A stretch of 64,000 nt of DNA. Source: Methylobacterium sp. CB376. Its GTDB lineage: Bacteria; Pseudomonadota; Alphaproteobacteria; Rhizobiales; Beijerinckiaceae. The position numbers and the translations under genes are program-made. Below, piece after piece: positions 55,641 through 63,155 of the stretch (positions are counted from its first letter, which is position 1; every line of letters starts with the position of its first letter). Location: contig NZ_CP121648.1 of NCBI RefSeq assembly GCF_029714205.1, positions 434,001 through 498,000 of the forward strand, given 5' to 3'. The notes beneath the pieces were generated by a model. That model did no database searches. It was given only the letters and a program-made list of their open reading frames with translations, and was not told the origin of the DNA.

Positions 55641-57739
55641 ATGGCGGGAGGCGCGGCGGGTCGGAATGGGGCGTGGCGGCGCGTCGTCCCGGCGCTGCTG
55701 CTCGCCGCGGCGCTCGCCGCCGGCGCGGCCGGGCTGTGGCGGGAGATCGGGCGCGATCCCGGCCTCGACCTCGCGGCGGCCGAGCGCCGCTCGCCCGTGG
55801 TCCTCGACCGGGCCGGCGTGCTCCTGCGCCCCTTCGCGACGGCGGATGGCCGCTGGCGCCTGCCGCTCGCCCCCGAGGCGGTCGATCCGCGCTTCCTCAC
55901 CCTGCTGATGGCCTACGAGGACCGGCGCTTCGCCCGGCATCCGGGCGTCGATCCGCTCGCGGTGCTGCGGGCCGCCGGGCAATGGCTGCGGGCGGGACGG
56001 ATCGTCTCGGGCGGCTCGACCCTCTCGATGCAGGTCGCCCGGCTGGTCGAGCCGCGAGCCGAGCGCTCGCTCGCCGCCAAGCTGCGCCAAGTGCGGGGGG
56101 CGGTCGCGCTCGAGCGGCGGCTCGGCAAGGCGGGGGTGCTGCGCCTCTACCTCGCCCTCGCCCCCTATGGCGGGCCGCTCGAAGGGGTGCGGGCGGCGAG
56201 CCTCGCCTATTTCGGCCACGAGCCGGGGCGCCTGTCGCTGGCGGAGGCCGCGCTCCTCGTCGCCCTGCCGCAGGCGCCCGAGGCCCGCCGGCCCGACCGC
56301 TTCCCGGAGGCGGCGCGGCGCGCCCGCGACCGCGTCCTCGACCTCGCGGCGGCGCGGGGCGCCGTCCGCCGCGACGAGGCCGAGGCGGCCAAGGCCGAGC
56401 CGGTGCCGCAGCGGCGCCGCCCCTTCCCGATGCTCGCGGCCCATGCGGCCGAGGCGGCCCTGGCCGAGGCGCCCGACCGGGCGGTCCACCGCCTGACCAT
56501 CGACGCGCGCCTGCAGGCGAGCCTGGAGGCGCTCGCGGCCGAGCGCGTTGCCGCCCTCGGTCCCGGCCTCTCGACGGCGATCCTGGTCGTCGACAACGCC
56601 ACCGGCGCGGTGCGGGCGCATGTCGGCAGCGCCGGCTACCTCGATGCCGGCCGCGCGGGCGCCATCGACATGGCCGCCGCCCTGCGCTCGCCGGGCTCGG
56701 CGCTGAAGCCCTTCGTCTACGCGCTGGCCTTCGAACTCGGCCTCGCCCATCCCGAGACGCTGATCGAGGACCGGCCCTCGCGCTTCGGGGCCGCCTACGC
56801 GCCGGAGAATTTCGACCTCACCTTCCAGGGCACGGTCACGGCCCGGCGCGCCCTGCAGATGTCCCTCAACGTGCCCGCGGTGGAACTGATGGAGTTGGTC
56901 GGCCCGGCCCGCTTCATCGCCCGGCTGCGGGCGGGCGGGGCGGGGATCGCGCTCCCCGCGACGCCGCCCCCGGCCTGCCGGTGGCCCTCGGCGGGCTCGG
57001 CATCACGCTGACCGACCTCGCCCGGCTCTACGCGGGCCTCGCCCGGGGCGGCCTCGTGCCCGATCTCGTGCGGCGGCCGGAGGCCGGGCCGCCGGCCCGC
57101 GAGCCGCCCCGCATCGCCGAGGGGGTGGCGGCGTGGTACGTCACTGACATCCTGCGCGGCACGCCGCCGCCCGAGAACGCCCTGCCGAACCGCATCGCCT
57201 ACAAGACCGGCACCTCCTACGGCTACCGCGACGCCTGGGCGGTGGGATTCGACCGCCGCATCACCGTGGCGGTCTGGGTCGGCCGCCCGGACGGGGCGAG
57301 CGTGCCCGGCCTGGTCGGGCGCGTGGCGGCGGCCCCGATCCTGTTCGACGCCTTCGCGCGCTGCGGCGGCGAGCCGGAGCCGGTGCCGCCGGTCCGCGAC
57401 GCCCTGGTGACCAGTACGGCCGGCCTGCCGCCGCCGCTCCGCCACCTGCGCCGCGACGCCGCCAAGGTGGCGGGCGAGGCGCCGGGAGCCCCGCTCAGGA
57501 TCGCCTATCCGCCGGACGGCGCCCGGGTCGATCTCGGCTTCGCGGAGGGGGCGCCGGCCGGGCTCGCCCTGAAGGCGCTGGGCGGCACCCTGCCCCTGAC
57601 CTGGATGGTGAACAGCCTGCCCCTGCCCGAGGCCGCCCGCCGGCAGGCGGAGTGGCAGCCGGACGGGGCCGGGTTCGCGCGGATCTCCGTGATGGACGCG
57701 ACGGGCGCGAGCGACAGCGTCGTGGTCCGGCTGGAATAG
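55641..57739 (+). pseudogene. pbpC: Penicillin-binding protein 1C gene, frameshifted
   Basis: This is a bifunctional peptidoglycan synthase gene with one frame break. The start is taken at 55641 (MAGGAAGRNGAWRRVVPALL), giving a membrane anchor, then a glycosyltransferase domain (LLMAYEDRRFARHPGVDPLA, SGGSTLSMQVARL). The first part of the transpeptidase follows, with the active serine in SPGSALKPFVYA and MSLNVPAVELM. After GIALP, near 56958, the frame is lost and a stop comes at 57011. The continuation (DAAPGLPVALGGLGITLTDL, NRIAYKTGTSYGYRDAWAVG with the KTGTS motif, and the BiPBP_C tail) is intact in another frame to 57739. A single missing base explains this. The truncated product would lack the KTG motif. 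Confidence 0.85.
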
Positions 57740-57875
57740 GACCGACGATGAGAAGTCCATGAAACACAACTCATGGCATCCGCGCAGGTCCTGCCGGAGG
57801 CCCGAGCCGCTTCGCGGCAGGCCTCATCCGGGGTCCCGGATCACACCGCCGCGTTCCCGTCGTGCGGATCCCGCC

Positions 57876-58811
57876 CTATTGCAGGTGCCGGCGATAGGTC
57901 TCGCCCGCCTGCGCCTTCAGGTCCGCCCCGGCCTCCCGGCCGATCGAAGCGGCCTCCGCGGCCGGGCCGCTGCGGGTCGTGGCCCAGTGCGCGCTCCCGT
58001 CCGGCAGGAACAGCAGCCCGTCGAGGGTCAGCCGGTCGCCGTCGATCTGCGCCAGCGCCGCGATCGGCGTGCGGCAGGACCCGTCGAGTTCCGCGAGCAG
58101 GCCCCGCTCGGCGGCCAGCGCCGTCGTCGTGCGCGGGCAGGCCACCGCCTGCAGCAGGGCGATGACGTCCTCGTCCGCCGCGCGGCACTCGATGCCGAGC
58201 GCGCCCTGCGCCACGGCCGGCAGCATCTCCTCGACCGGGATCACGGTCCTGGCGAGATGCGCCAGCCCGAGCCGCTCCAGCCCCGCGATGGCGAGGAGGG
58301 TCGCGTCGCAGACCCCCTCCTCCAGCTTGCGGATGCGGGTATTGGCGTTGCCGCGCAGGGGCACGATCCGCAGGTCGGGCCGGCGCATCAGCACCTGCGC
58401 GCCCCGCCGCAGGGACGAGGTGCCGACGCGGGCGCCGGCGGGCAGCTCGGCGAGGCTGCCGGAAGCGAGCGACAGGAAGGCGTCGCGGGGGTCGTCCCGC
58501 TCCAGGATGCAGGCGATGACGAGCCCGTCCGGCAGCCAGGTCTCGACATCCTTCATCGAGTGCACGGCGACGTCGATCTCGCCGGCGAACAGCGCCTGTT
58601 CCAGCTCCTTGGTGAACAGACCCTTGCCGCCGATCGCCGAGAGCGGCCGGTCGAGGATCCGGTCCGCCACCGTGTTGACGACGACGAGCTCCATCGCCCC
58701 CGGCTCGGCGAGGTGCGGATGCGCGGCGGCGATGCGGTCGCGGACCATGCCGGTCTGCGCGAGCGCCATCGGGCTGCCGCGGGTGCCGATGCGCAGGGGG
58801 CGATGAGCCAT
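57876..58811 (-). CDS. hemC: Porphobilinogen deaminase (hydroxymethylbilane synthase)
   Basis: HemC links four porphobilinogens into hydroxymethylbilane for haem, cobalamin and chlorophyll synthesis. The protein is 311 aa and starts at 58811 (MAHRPLRIGTRGSPMALAQT). Motifs include GGKGLFTKELEQALFAGEID, VHSMKDVETWLPDGL, GTSSLRRGAQVL, and VPLRGNANTRIRKLEEG. The dipyrromethane cofactor is held by C246 in DGSCRTPIAA. An in-frame start further upstream exists but would add a non-conserved 18 residues. The gene is alone on this strand and converges with the pbpC remnant. Confidence 0.97.
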   Translation of the reverse strand: MAHRPLRIGTRGSPMALAQTGMVRDRIAAAHPHLAEPGAMELVVVNTVADRILDRPLSAIGGKGLFTKELEQALFAGEIDVAVHSMKDVETWLPDGLVIACILERDDPRDAFLSLASGSLAELPAGARVGTSSLRRGAQVLMRRPDLRIVPLRGNANTRIRKLEEGVCDATLLAIAGLERLGLAHLARTVIPVEEMLPAVAQGALGIECRAADEDVIALLQAVACPRTTTALAAERGLLAELDGSCRTPIAALAQIDGDRLTLDGLLFLPDGSAHWATTRSGPAAEAASIGREAGADLKAQAGETYRRHLQ

Positions 58812-58894
58812 GGCCGCGTGCCTCGCCGTCAGAGAACCTTCACGTTCCCGAGCGAGTAGCCGCAAGCCAAGGTCCTGTCACCTGCGGCGAAATC

Positions 58895-59119
58895 CTAATC
58901 CCTGGGGATCTGCTCGTCGGCGACCGGCTCGCCCTGCGGCGTGCCGGCCGGATGGGGCGGCTCGGCCGGCTGGCCCGGCGCGTGCCCGGCCGGGCGGCGG
59001 CTGGTGGCGAGGCTGGATTCCGCGAGGCCCTCGCGGCGGGGCTGGTCGCCCCCGCGGCGGGGCTGGTCGCCCGCGCGGCGGGGTTGGTCGCGGTCGGGCT
59101 GGGTGCGGTCTGCAGTCAT
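58895..59119 (-). CDS. Small hydrophilic protein with a heptapeptide repeat
   Basis: I do not recognise this 74-aa product. It begins MTADRTQPDRDQPRRAGDQP at 59119 with a good ribosome site (GGAGGCG). Three heptapeptides follow (DQPRRAG, DQPRRGG, DQPRREG), encoded by a 21-bp tandem repeat at 59032-59094. The rest is Pro/Ala/Gly-rich and charged, so it is probably disordered. It lies 83 bp upstream of hemC on the same strand and 43 bp downstream of the monooxygenase-like gene. Low complexity makes the call uncertain. Support comes from the ribosome site and from the repeat keeping the frame. Confidence 0.45.
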   Translation of the reverse strand: MTADRTQPDRDQPRRAGDQPRRGGDQPRREGLAESSLATSRRPAGHAPGQPAEPPHPAGTPQGEPVADEQIPRD

Positions 59120-59162
59120 GGGGGCGCCTCCGGCCGGATCAACCGCCGAAGGCGGCCGGCGT

Positions 59163-59462
59163 TCAGAACCCGGCGGCGGTGGTGGTCGTGTGCTCGACGG
59201 CCGGGGGCGCGGCGAAATGGTCGGAGACCAAGTCGCGCCAGGCCTGGAAATCGGGCGAGCTGCGGAAATCGACCGTGTGGTTCTCAAGGGTCTCCCACTT
59301 CACCATCAGGCGGTAGCGGGTCGGATGCTCGATCGAGCGGTGCAGCTCCATGCCCTTGCAGCCCTTGGCGCGACGAAAGAGGGCGGCCGCCTCGGCGACC
59401 CCGTCCTCGAAGGCGGCCTCGTGGCCGGGCTTCACCTCGATCTGCGCGATTTCCAGGACCAT
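59163..59462 (-). CDS. Antibiotic biosynthesis monooxygenase (ABM) domain protein
   Basis: This is a small dimeric alpha+beta barrel protein of 99 aa. MVLEIAQIEVKPGHEAAFED, GCKGMELHRSIEHPTRYRLM, VKWETLENHTVDFRSSPDFQ and AWRDLVSDHFAAP fit the ABM family (YgiN/LsrG-like). Members oxidise quinols or handle aldehydes, haem or autoinducers, and many have no known role. The start is ATG at 59462. Upstream lies a 306-bp stretch with a fivefold 14-bp repeat, so the promoter may be affected by repeat number. No operon partner of clear function is seen. Confidence 0.87.
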   Translation of the reverse strand: MVLEIAQIEVKPGHEAAFEDGVAEAAALFRRAKGCKGMELHRSIEHPTRYRLMVKWETLENHTVDFRSSPDFQAWRDLVSDHFAAPPAVEHTTTTAAGF

Positions 59463-59502
59463 GACGTTCCTCCGGTCAACGCCCCCGCATGCGGCATCCG
59501 CG

Positions 59503-59572
59503 CCGGCAAGTCCATGTCGGCAAGTCCATGTCGGCAAGTCGATGCCGACAAGTCCGTCTCGGCAAGTCCATG
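59503..59572. repeat. 14-bp tandem repeat, five copies, in a 306-bp gene-free stretch
   Basis: TCGGCAAGTCCATG-like units start at 59503, 59517, 59531, 59545 and 59559. Three are identical or differ only in the first base; units 3 and 4 have one and four changes. The array occupies the middle of 59463-59768, which holds no gene I can support, between the divergent ABM gene and the HTH-protein gene. It begins 40 bp upstream of the ABM start. Confidence 0.92.
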
Positions 59573-59768
59573 CGGCTCCTCCATGCGGCCGCCGCGGCGG
59601 CCGTCGCCCGACATCGGGCGCCGCGACCGCGCCGCGAGAGCAGTGGATGACGCGCCCGCGCGGTTGCGTCCGGCCCGGCCGGCGCGCACAAACCGTGATC
59701 GCCCCGCGGCATCCGACCCCGCCCCAGGCGGGATCGTCGCGCCGATCCGTCGATCCGAGGATGCGCCG

Positions 59769-60194
59769 ATGACGACGCTGAAGGAATTCGAGGAGGCCCT
59801 GCGCGAGCACGGGATGCTGATGGCGCTCGCCCTCCTGGAACGGCTGCGCGAGCGCGACCGGGCGAACCGGACCGTGAAGCCGGGCCGGCGCATCGTCGGC
59901 AAGAAGATGACCCCGGAACTCGCCCGGGCCATCCTCGACCTGCACGGCTCGACCGAGATGACGCAGCAGGAGATCGCCTTCAAGCTCGGCGTCAATCAGG
60001 GCCGGGTGAACGAGGTGATCAAGCGCGGCAAGTGGCTCTCCGGCGACCAGGCCGCGCCGGAGGCGGTGGCGCGCGACAAGGGCAAGGCGCGCATCCGCGG
60101 CACCGACGTCAAGCGCCCGCGCAAGGGGAAGGAGAAGGCGCCCACCCCCCGCAAGCCGAAGGCCCAGACGGAGCTGCTGTTCGGGGATCCGTGA
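59769..60194 (+). CDS. Small HTH protein, possible transcriptional regulator
   Basis: This is a 141-aa basic protein starting MTTLKEFEEALREHGMLMAL at 59769. The central part, KKMTPELARAILDLHGSTEM then TQQEIAFKLGVNQGRVNEVI, is a recognisable helix-turn-helix of the resolvase/CENP-B-like kind (TQQEIA-KLGV-QGRVNEVI). The C-terminal 45 residues are Lys/Arg/Pro-rich (KRPRKGKEKAPTPRKPKAQT) and end in an acidic tip. DNA binding is likely; no target is known. It stands alone, convergent with hsp20, with the fourfold terminator array between them. Confidence 0.75.
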   Translation: MTTLKEFEEALREHGMLMALALLERLRERDRANRTVKPGRRIVGKKMTPELARAILDLHGSTEMTQQEIAFKLGVNQGRVNEVIKRGKWLSGDQAAPEAVARDKGKARIRGTDVKRPRKGKEKAPTPRKPKAQTELLFGDP

Positions 60195-60235
60195 GGGGGA
60201 GACCCGACGCGCGGCCGGGACGCCCGATGCAAGAA

Positions 60236-60399
60236 CGCCCCGGCCTCCGCCGGGGCGCTCCGCTCTTGCGTGAATACGCCCCGGCTTCCGCCGGGGCGCT
60301 CGGCTCTGACGTCAAAACGCCCCGGCCTCCGCCGGGGCGCTCGGCTCTGATGTCAAAACGCCTCGGCCTCCGCCGGGGCGCTCGGCTCTCAGGTCAGGG
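60236..60399 (-). terminator. Four tandem 41-bp terminator repeats between the HTH gene and hsp20
   Basis: Units of exactly 41 bp start at 60236, 60277, 60318 and 60359. Each begins with a perfect or near-perfect 9-bp hairpin with a tetraloop (CGCCCCGGC-CTCC-GCCGGGGCG). Units 2 and 3 differ at only two bases. On the minus strand, hairpins 4 and 3 are followed by TTTTGAC, so the hsp20 transcript meets at least two good intrinsic terminators. On the plus strand the hairpins lack a T run. Confidence 0.85.
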
Positions 60400-60408
60400 T
60401 GAGGTCGC

Positions 60409-60876
60409 TCACGCGGCCTGCTGGACCGTGCCCTCGATCGACCGCGGGGCGCTGCCCGTGGCGATCTGGATCTGGCGCGGCTTCTTGGCCTCTGGGATCT
60501 CGCGCACGAGATCGACGTGGAGCAGGCCGTTCTCCAGGGTCGCGCCCGTCACCTGGACGTAATCCGCGAGCTGGAAGCGCCGCTCGAAGCTGCGCGCCGC
60601 GATGCCCTGATGGAGGAACTCGCCCTTGCGGGCCTCGGCGGCCTTGCGCTCGCCCTTGATCGTCAGCGCGTTCTCACGAACCTCGATCGACAGATCCTGG
60701 TCGGTGAAGCCGGCGACGGCGACCGTGATGCGGTACGCGGTCTCGCCGGTGCGCTCGATGTTGTAGGGCGGGTAGGTCGGGGCCGCTTCCGCGCTCACGA
60801 ACTGGTCGAGCGCCGAGAACAGCCGGTCGAAGCCGACAGTCGAGCGATAGAGGGGAGCAAGGTCGAACTGACGCAT
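60409..60876 (-). CDS. Small heat shock protein Hsp20 (IbpA-like)
   Basis: This is an ATP-independent holdase of 155 aa that keeps unfolding proteins soluble. It begins MRQFDLAPLYRSTVGFDRLF at 60876. The alpha-crystallin domain runs from about 35 to 125: YRITVAVAGFTDQDLSIEVR, ENALTIKGER, FLHQGIAARSFERRFQLADY, and ATLENGLLHVDLVREIPEAK. The N-terminal arm (STVGFDRLFSALDQF) is that of the class A rhizobial/IbpA group. The leader has a ROSE-like thermometer and the promoter an RpoH-type sequence, so expression should be heat-induced at two levels. Four terminator repeats follow the gene. Confidence 0.95.
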   Translation of the reverse strand: MRQFDLAPLYRSTVGFDRLFSALDQFVSAEAAPTYPPYNIERTGETAYRITVAVAGFTDQDLSIEVRENALTIKGERKAAEARKGEFLHQGIAARSFERRFQLADYVQVTGATLENGLLHVDLVREIPEAKKPRQIQIATGSAPRSIEGTVQQAA

Positions 60877-60878
60877 GA

Positions 60879-60933
60879 CATATTCTCCGTCCGAAGCAAT
60901 ATGTGATCTTACGGTCCGCCGTAGGGCCGGACC
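60879..60933 (-). promoter_or_regulatory. ROSE-like RNA thermometer in the hsp20 leader
   Basis: On the minus strand 60903-60879 folds with CATATT pairing to AATATG, and the inner strand TTGCT faces GGAG-A-A, burying the Shine-Dalgarno (GGAG, 60888-60885), which is eight bases from the ATG. The TTGCT facing the ribosome site with an internal G opposite G is the hallmark of ROSE elements in rhizobial small heat-shock genes. A second hairpin (GGTCCG / CGGACC, 60913-60933) lies upstream, as in multi-hairpin ROSE leaders. Confidence 0.7.
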
Positions 60934-60974
60934 TGTGGTCTTGTCTGCACCGCCTGATGGCCGGCGCAACCGTG

Positions 60975-61003
60975 ATATCGGGAGGGGCTCCTCTTCGTTC
61001 AAG
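60975..61003 (-). promoter_or_regulatory. RpoH (sigma-32) type promoter of hsp20
   Basis: The minus strand reads CTTGAA (61003-60998), 15 bases, then CCCGATAT (60982-60975). This is close to the heat-shock consensus CTTGAA and CCCCATNT. The predicted transcript start near 60967 gives a leader of about 90 nt, the usual size for a ROSE element. The neighbouring plus-strand gene starts 105 bp away on the other side. Confidence 0.65.
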
Positions 61004-61107
61004 AGGGGATTGCGGGAATCGCGAGGGGCCCGCGCTTGATTTTGCCGGCCGGACGGGGTGCTCTCGGGAGACGCATCCCCGAGGCCGCAGCCCCGAGATC
61101 CCCGCCC

Positions 61108-62109
61108 GTGACCGTTCCGCTCATCGCCACGCCGGACAACCCGATCCCGCCCGGCGCCCGCACCCTCGCGGTGCCGACCCGGGACGGGCTGACCCTGCGG
61201 GCCGCGACCTGGACGGCGGCCACCCGCACCACCAAGGGCACCGTCTGCCTGGTGCAGGGCCGGGCCGAGTTCATCGAGAAGTACTACGAGACGGTCCAGG
61301 ACCTGCGGGCGCGGGGCTTCGCCGTGGCGGCCTTCGACTGGCGCGGCCAGGGCGGCTCCGACCGCACCGTCGCGGACGCGCGCAAGGGCCATGTCGGCGA
61401 TTTCGAGGAGTACCGGCTCGACCTGGAGGCGGTCGCCACGCAGGTGCTGGAGCCGCTGATGCCGCGGCCCTATTTCGGGCTCGCCCACTCGATGGGCGGG
61501 GCGGTCTGCCTGGCCGCGGCGCGGGAGGGATGGCTGCCCTTCTCCCGCCTCGTCACGCTCGCGCCGATGCTCGGCATCGTGATGGTGCGCCACCCGCGGG
61601 CCGCGATGCGGGCGGCCGCCCTCCTCAACGGGCTCGGCCTCGGCCCGCGCTTCGTCCCGGGCGGCAGCCCGGTCTCGATCGCCACGAAGCCCTTCCCCGG
61701 CAATCGCCTCACCACCGATCCGGCGCGCTACGCCCGCAACGCGGCGGCGGCGCTCGCGGTCGGGGCCGGCGCGGTCGGGGATCCGACCGTGGCCTGGCTC
61801 GCCGCCGCCTTCCGGACGATGCGCCGCCTCGGCGACCCGCGCTACCCGCTCGCGATCCGGCTGCCCGTGCTGGTGGTGGCGGCGGGCGACGACCCGGTCT
61901 GCAGCACGCCCGCCATCGAGCGCTTCGCGGCGAGGCTCAAGGCCGGCCACAGCATCACCCTGCGGGGCGCCCGGCACGAGATCCTGATGGAGCAGGACGC
62001 GATCCGGGCCCAGTTCTGGGCCGCCTTCGAGGCCTTCGTCCCGGGCACGCCGCTCCCGGAGCCGCGCGAGGAGGACCTCATCGCGCTCGAGCGGCTGCCG
62101 CCCGGCTAA
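61108..62109 (+). CDS. Alpha/beta hydrolase (lysophospholipase / monoacylglycerol lipase-like)
   Basis: This is a serine hydrolase of about 333 aa in the PldB/monoacylglycerol lipase group (Hydrolase_4). The core has FAVAAFDWRGQGGSDR, the nucleophile elbow FGLAHSMGGAVCLAAA, the acid in VLVVAAGDDPVCSTP, and the catalytic His in LRGARHEILME. The start is uncertain: GTG at 61108 (VTVPLIATPDNPIPPG) is preferred because the family begins near it, but an in-frame start at 61036 is possible. It has no signal peptide, so it acts in the cytosol or at the membrane surface on lysophospholipids or monoacylglycerols. The gene is alone, with its stop codon inside a long hairpin. Confidence 0.88.
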   Translation: MTVPLIATPDNPIPPGARTLAVPTRDGLTLRAATWTAATRTTKGTVCLVQGRAEFIEKYYETVQDLRARGFAVAAFDWRGQGGSDRTVADARKGHVGDFEEYRLDLEAVATQVLEPLMPRPYFGLAHSMGGAVCLAAAREGWLPFSRLVTLAPMLGIVMVRHPRAAMRAAALLNGLGLGPRFVPGGSPVSIATKPFPGNRLTTDPARYARNAAAALAVGAGAVGDPTVAWLAAAFRTMRRLGDPRYPLAIRLPVLVVAAGDDPVCSTPAIERFAARLKAGHSITLRGARHEILMEQDAIRAQFWAAFEAFVPGTPLPEPREEDLIALERLPPG

Positions 62110-62138
62110 GCGGAATTGCGCCGTGCAATTCCGCTTAG
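62106..62138. terminator. Terminator hairpin containing the hydrolase stop codon
   Basis: Perfect 14-bp arms CTAAGCGGAATTGC / GCAATTCCGCTTAG (62106-62119 / 62125-62138) enclose a 5-nt loop. The TAA stop of the hydrolase gene (62107-62109) lies in the left arm. TCCCTTGCTTT follows on the plus strand. An imperfect palindrome continues to about 62215, so the block may be an interspersed palindromic element used as a terminator between convergent genes. Confidence 0.7.
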
Positions 62139-62269
62139 TCCCTTGCTTTGGCAGCATTCTTGCCGCCGAACCGGTGACCCCTTCGGCGAATGATGCTTAG
62201 GGCAGGGCCCGGTCACGCGGCCATCGGGTCCTGCGCCAGGTTCTTGCCGTGCGGCCCGAAGCGCCGGTC

Positions 62270-63058
62270 TCAGCGGTTGAGCATCTCCAGCGCCGCCTCG
62301 TGCAGGCGCTTGTCGCCGGCCGCCACGACGTTGCCGCCGCCCGCGGCCGGGCCGCCGTCCCAGCTGGTCACGATCCCGCCCGCGCCCTCCACGATCGGGA
62401 TCAGCGCGACGATGTCGTAGGGCTTCAGGCCGGCCTCGATCACGAGGTCGATCTGCCCGGCCGCCAGCATGCAGTAGGAGTAGCAGTCGGTGCCGAACCG
62501 CATCAGGCGCGTCGCCGCCTCGACGCGGCCGTAGGCCTCGCGGTCCCGGCCCTCGCCGAACAGGCGCGGGTCGGTCGTCGCCGCGATCGCCTCGGAGAGC
62601 GCGGCGCGGCGGCGGGTGAGGAGCTTGCGGGTGCCGTTCGGGCCGCGATACTGCGCGCTCCGGCCGTCGCCCGAGAAGCGCTCGCCCAGGAAGGGCTGGT
62701 GCATCAGCCCGTAGCAGGGCGTGCCGGCCCGCGTCAGGCCGATCAGCGTCCCCCAGAGCGGCAGGCCGGCGATGAAGCCCCGCGTGCCGTCGATCGGATC
62801 GAGGACCCAGACGTACTCCGCCTCCTCCCCCTCGGTGCCGAATTCCTCGCCGAGGATGCCGTGGTCCGGGAAGGTGCGGCGGATGATCTGGCGCATCACC
62901 GCCTCGCCGGCCCGGTCCGCCTCCGTCACGGGATCGAAGGGCTTGGGGCCGATCGCCTTGTCCTCGGTGACGAAGGCCGCGCGGAAGAAGGGCAGGATCG
63001 CCTGTCCGGACTGCGTGGCGAGCTCGTCCACGAACCGCGCGAAATCGACGACGCTCAT
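62270..63058 (-). CDS. hisN: Histidinol-phosphatase (inositol monophosphatase family)
   Basis: This is a magnesium-dependent phosphatase of 262 aa in the inositol monophosphatase family. The metal-site motifs are EADRAGEAVMR, HGILGEEFGTEGEE, VWVLDPIDGTRGFIAG, and the C-terminal KPYDIVALIPIVEGAGG. The details IDGTRGF and PYDIVALIPI match the HisN-type histidinol-phosphatases of alphaproteobacteria and actinobacteria rather than SuhB. Histidine biosynthesis is therefore inferred, but a broader sugar-phosphatase role is possible. It starts at 63058 (MSVVDFARFVDELATQSGQA). It is followed by an imperfect palindrome and preceded by the transporter gene on the same strand, 97 bp away. Confidence 0.88.
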   Translation of the reverse strand: MSVVDFARFVDELATQSGQAILPFFRAAFVTEDKAIGPKPFDPVTEADRAGEAVMRQIIRRTFPDHGILGEEFGTEGEEAEYVWVLDPIDGTRGFIAGLPLWGTLIGLTRAGTPCYGLMHQPFLGERFSGDGRSAQYRGPNGTRKLLTRRRAALSEAIAATTDPRLFGEGRDREAYGRVEAATRLMRFGTDCYSYCMLAAGQIDLVIEAGLKPYDIVALIPIVEGAGGIVTSWDGGPAAGGGNVVAAGDKRLHEAALEMLNR

Positions 63059-63155
63059 TGCGCACCCCTCAGGCCGCTCCCCGGGCCGGCCGCCCCGGCC
63101 GGCTCCTCGCGGCGCGCAAGGATCGAAAGGACGCCGCGAGCCCTGCGTCAAGCCC

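Noticed and set aside
57740..57875. Possible small gene between pbpC and hemC
   Set aside because: Short frames here have no ribosome site or conserved pattern; the sequence only separates two convergent genes.
60195..60235. Intrinsic terminator for the HTH gene on the plus strand
   Set aside because: The following hairpins lack a plus-strand T run, so termination in that direction is possible but not supported beyond the hairpins themselves.
60236..60399. Regularly spaced palindromic units that look like a small CRISPR array
   Set aside because: Period 41 is constant, but the 'spacers' (19 bp) are conserved between units instead of unique, and no cas gene is present. It is a tandem terminator duplication.
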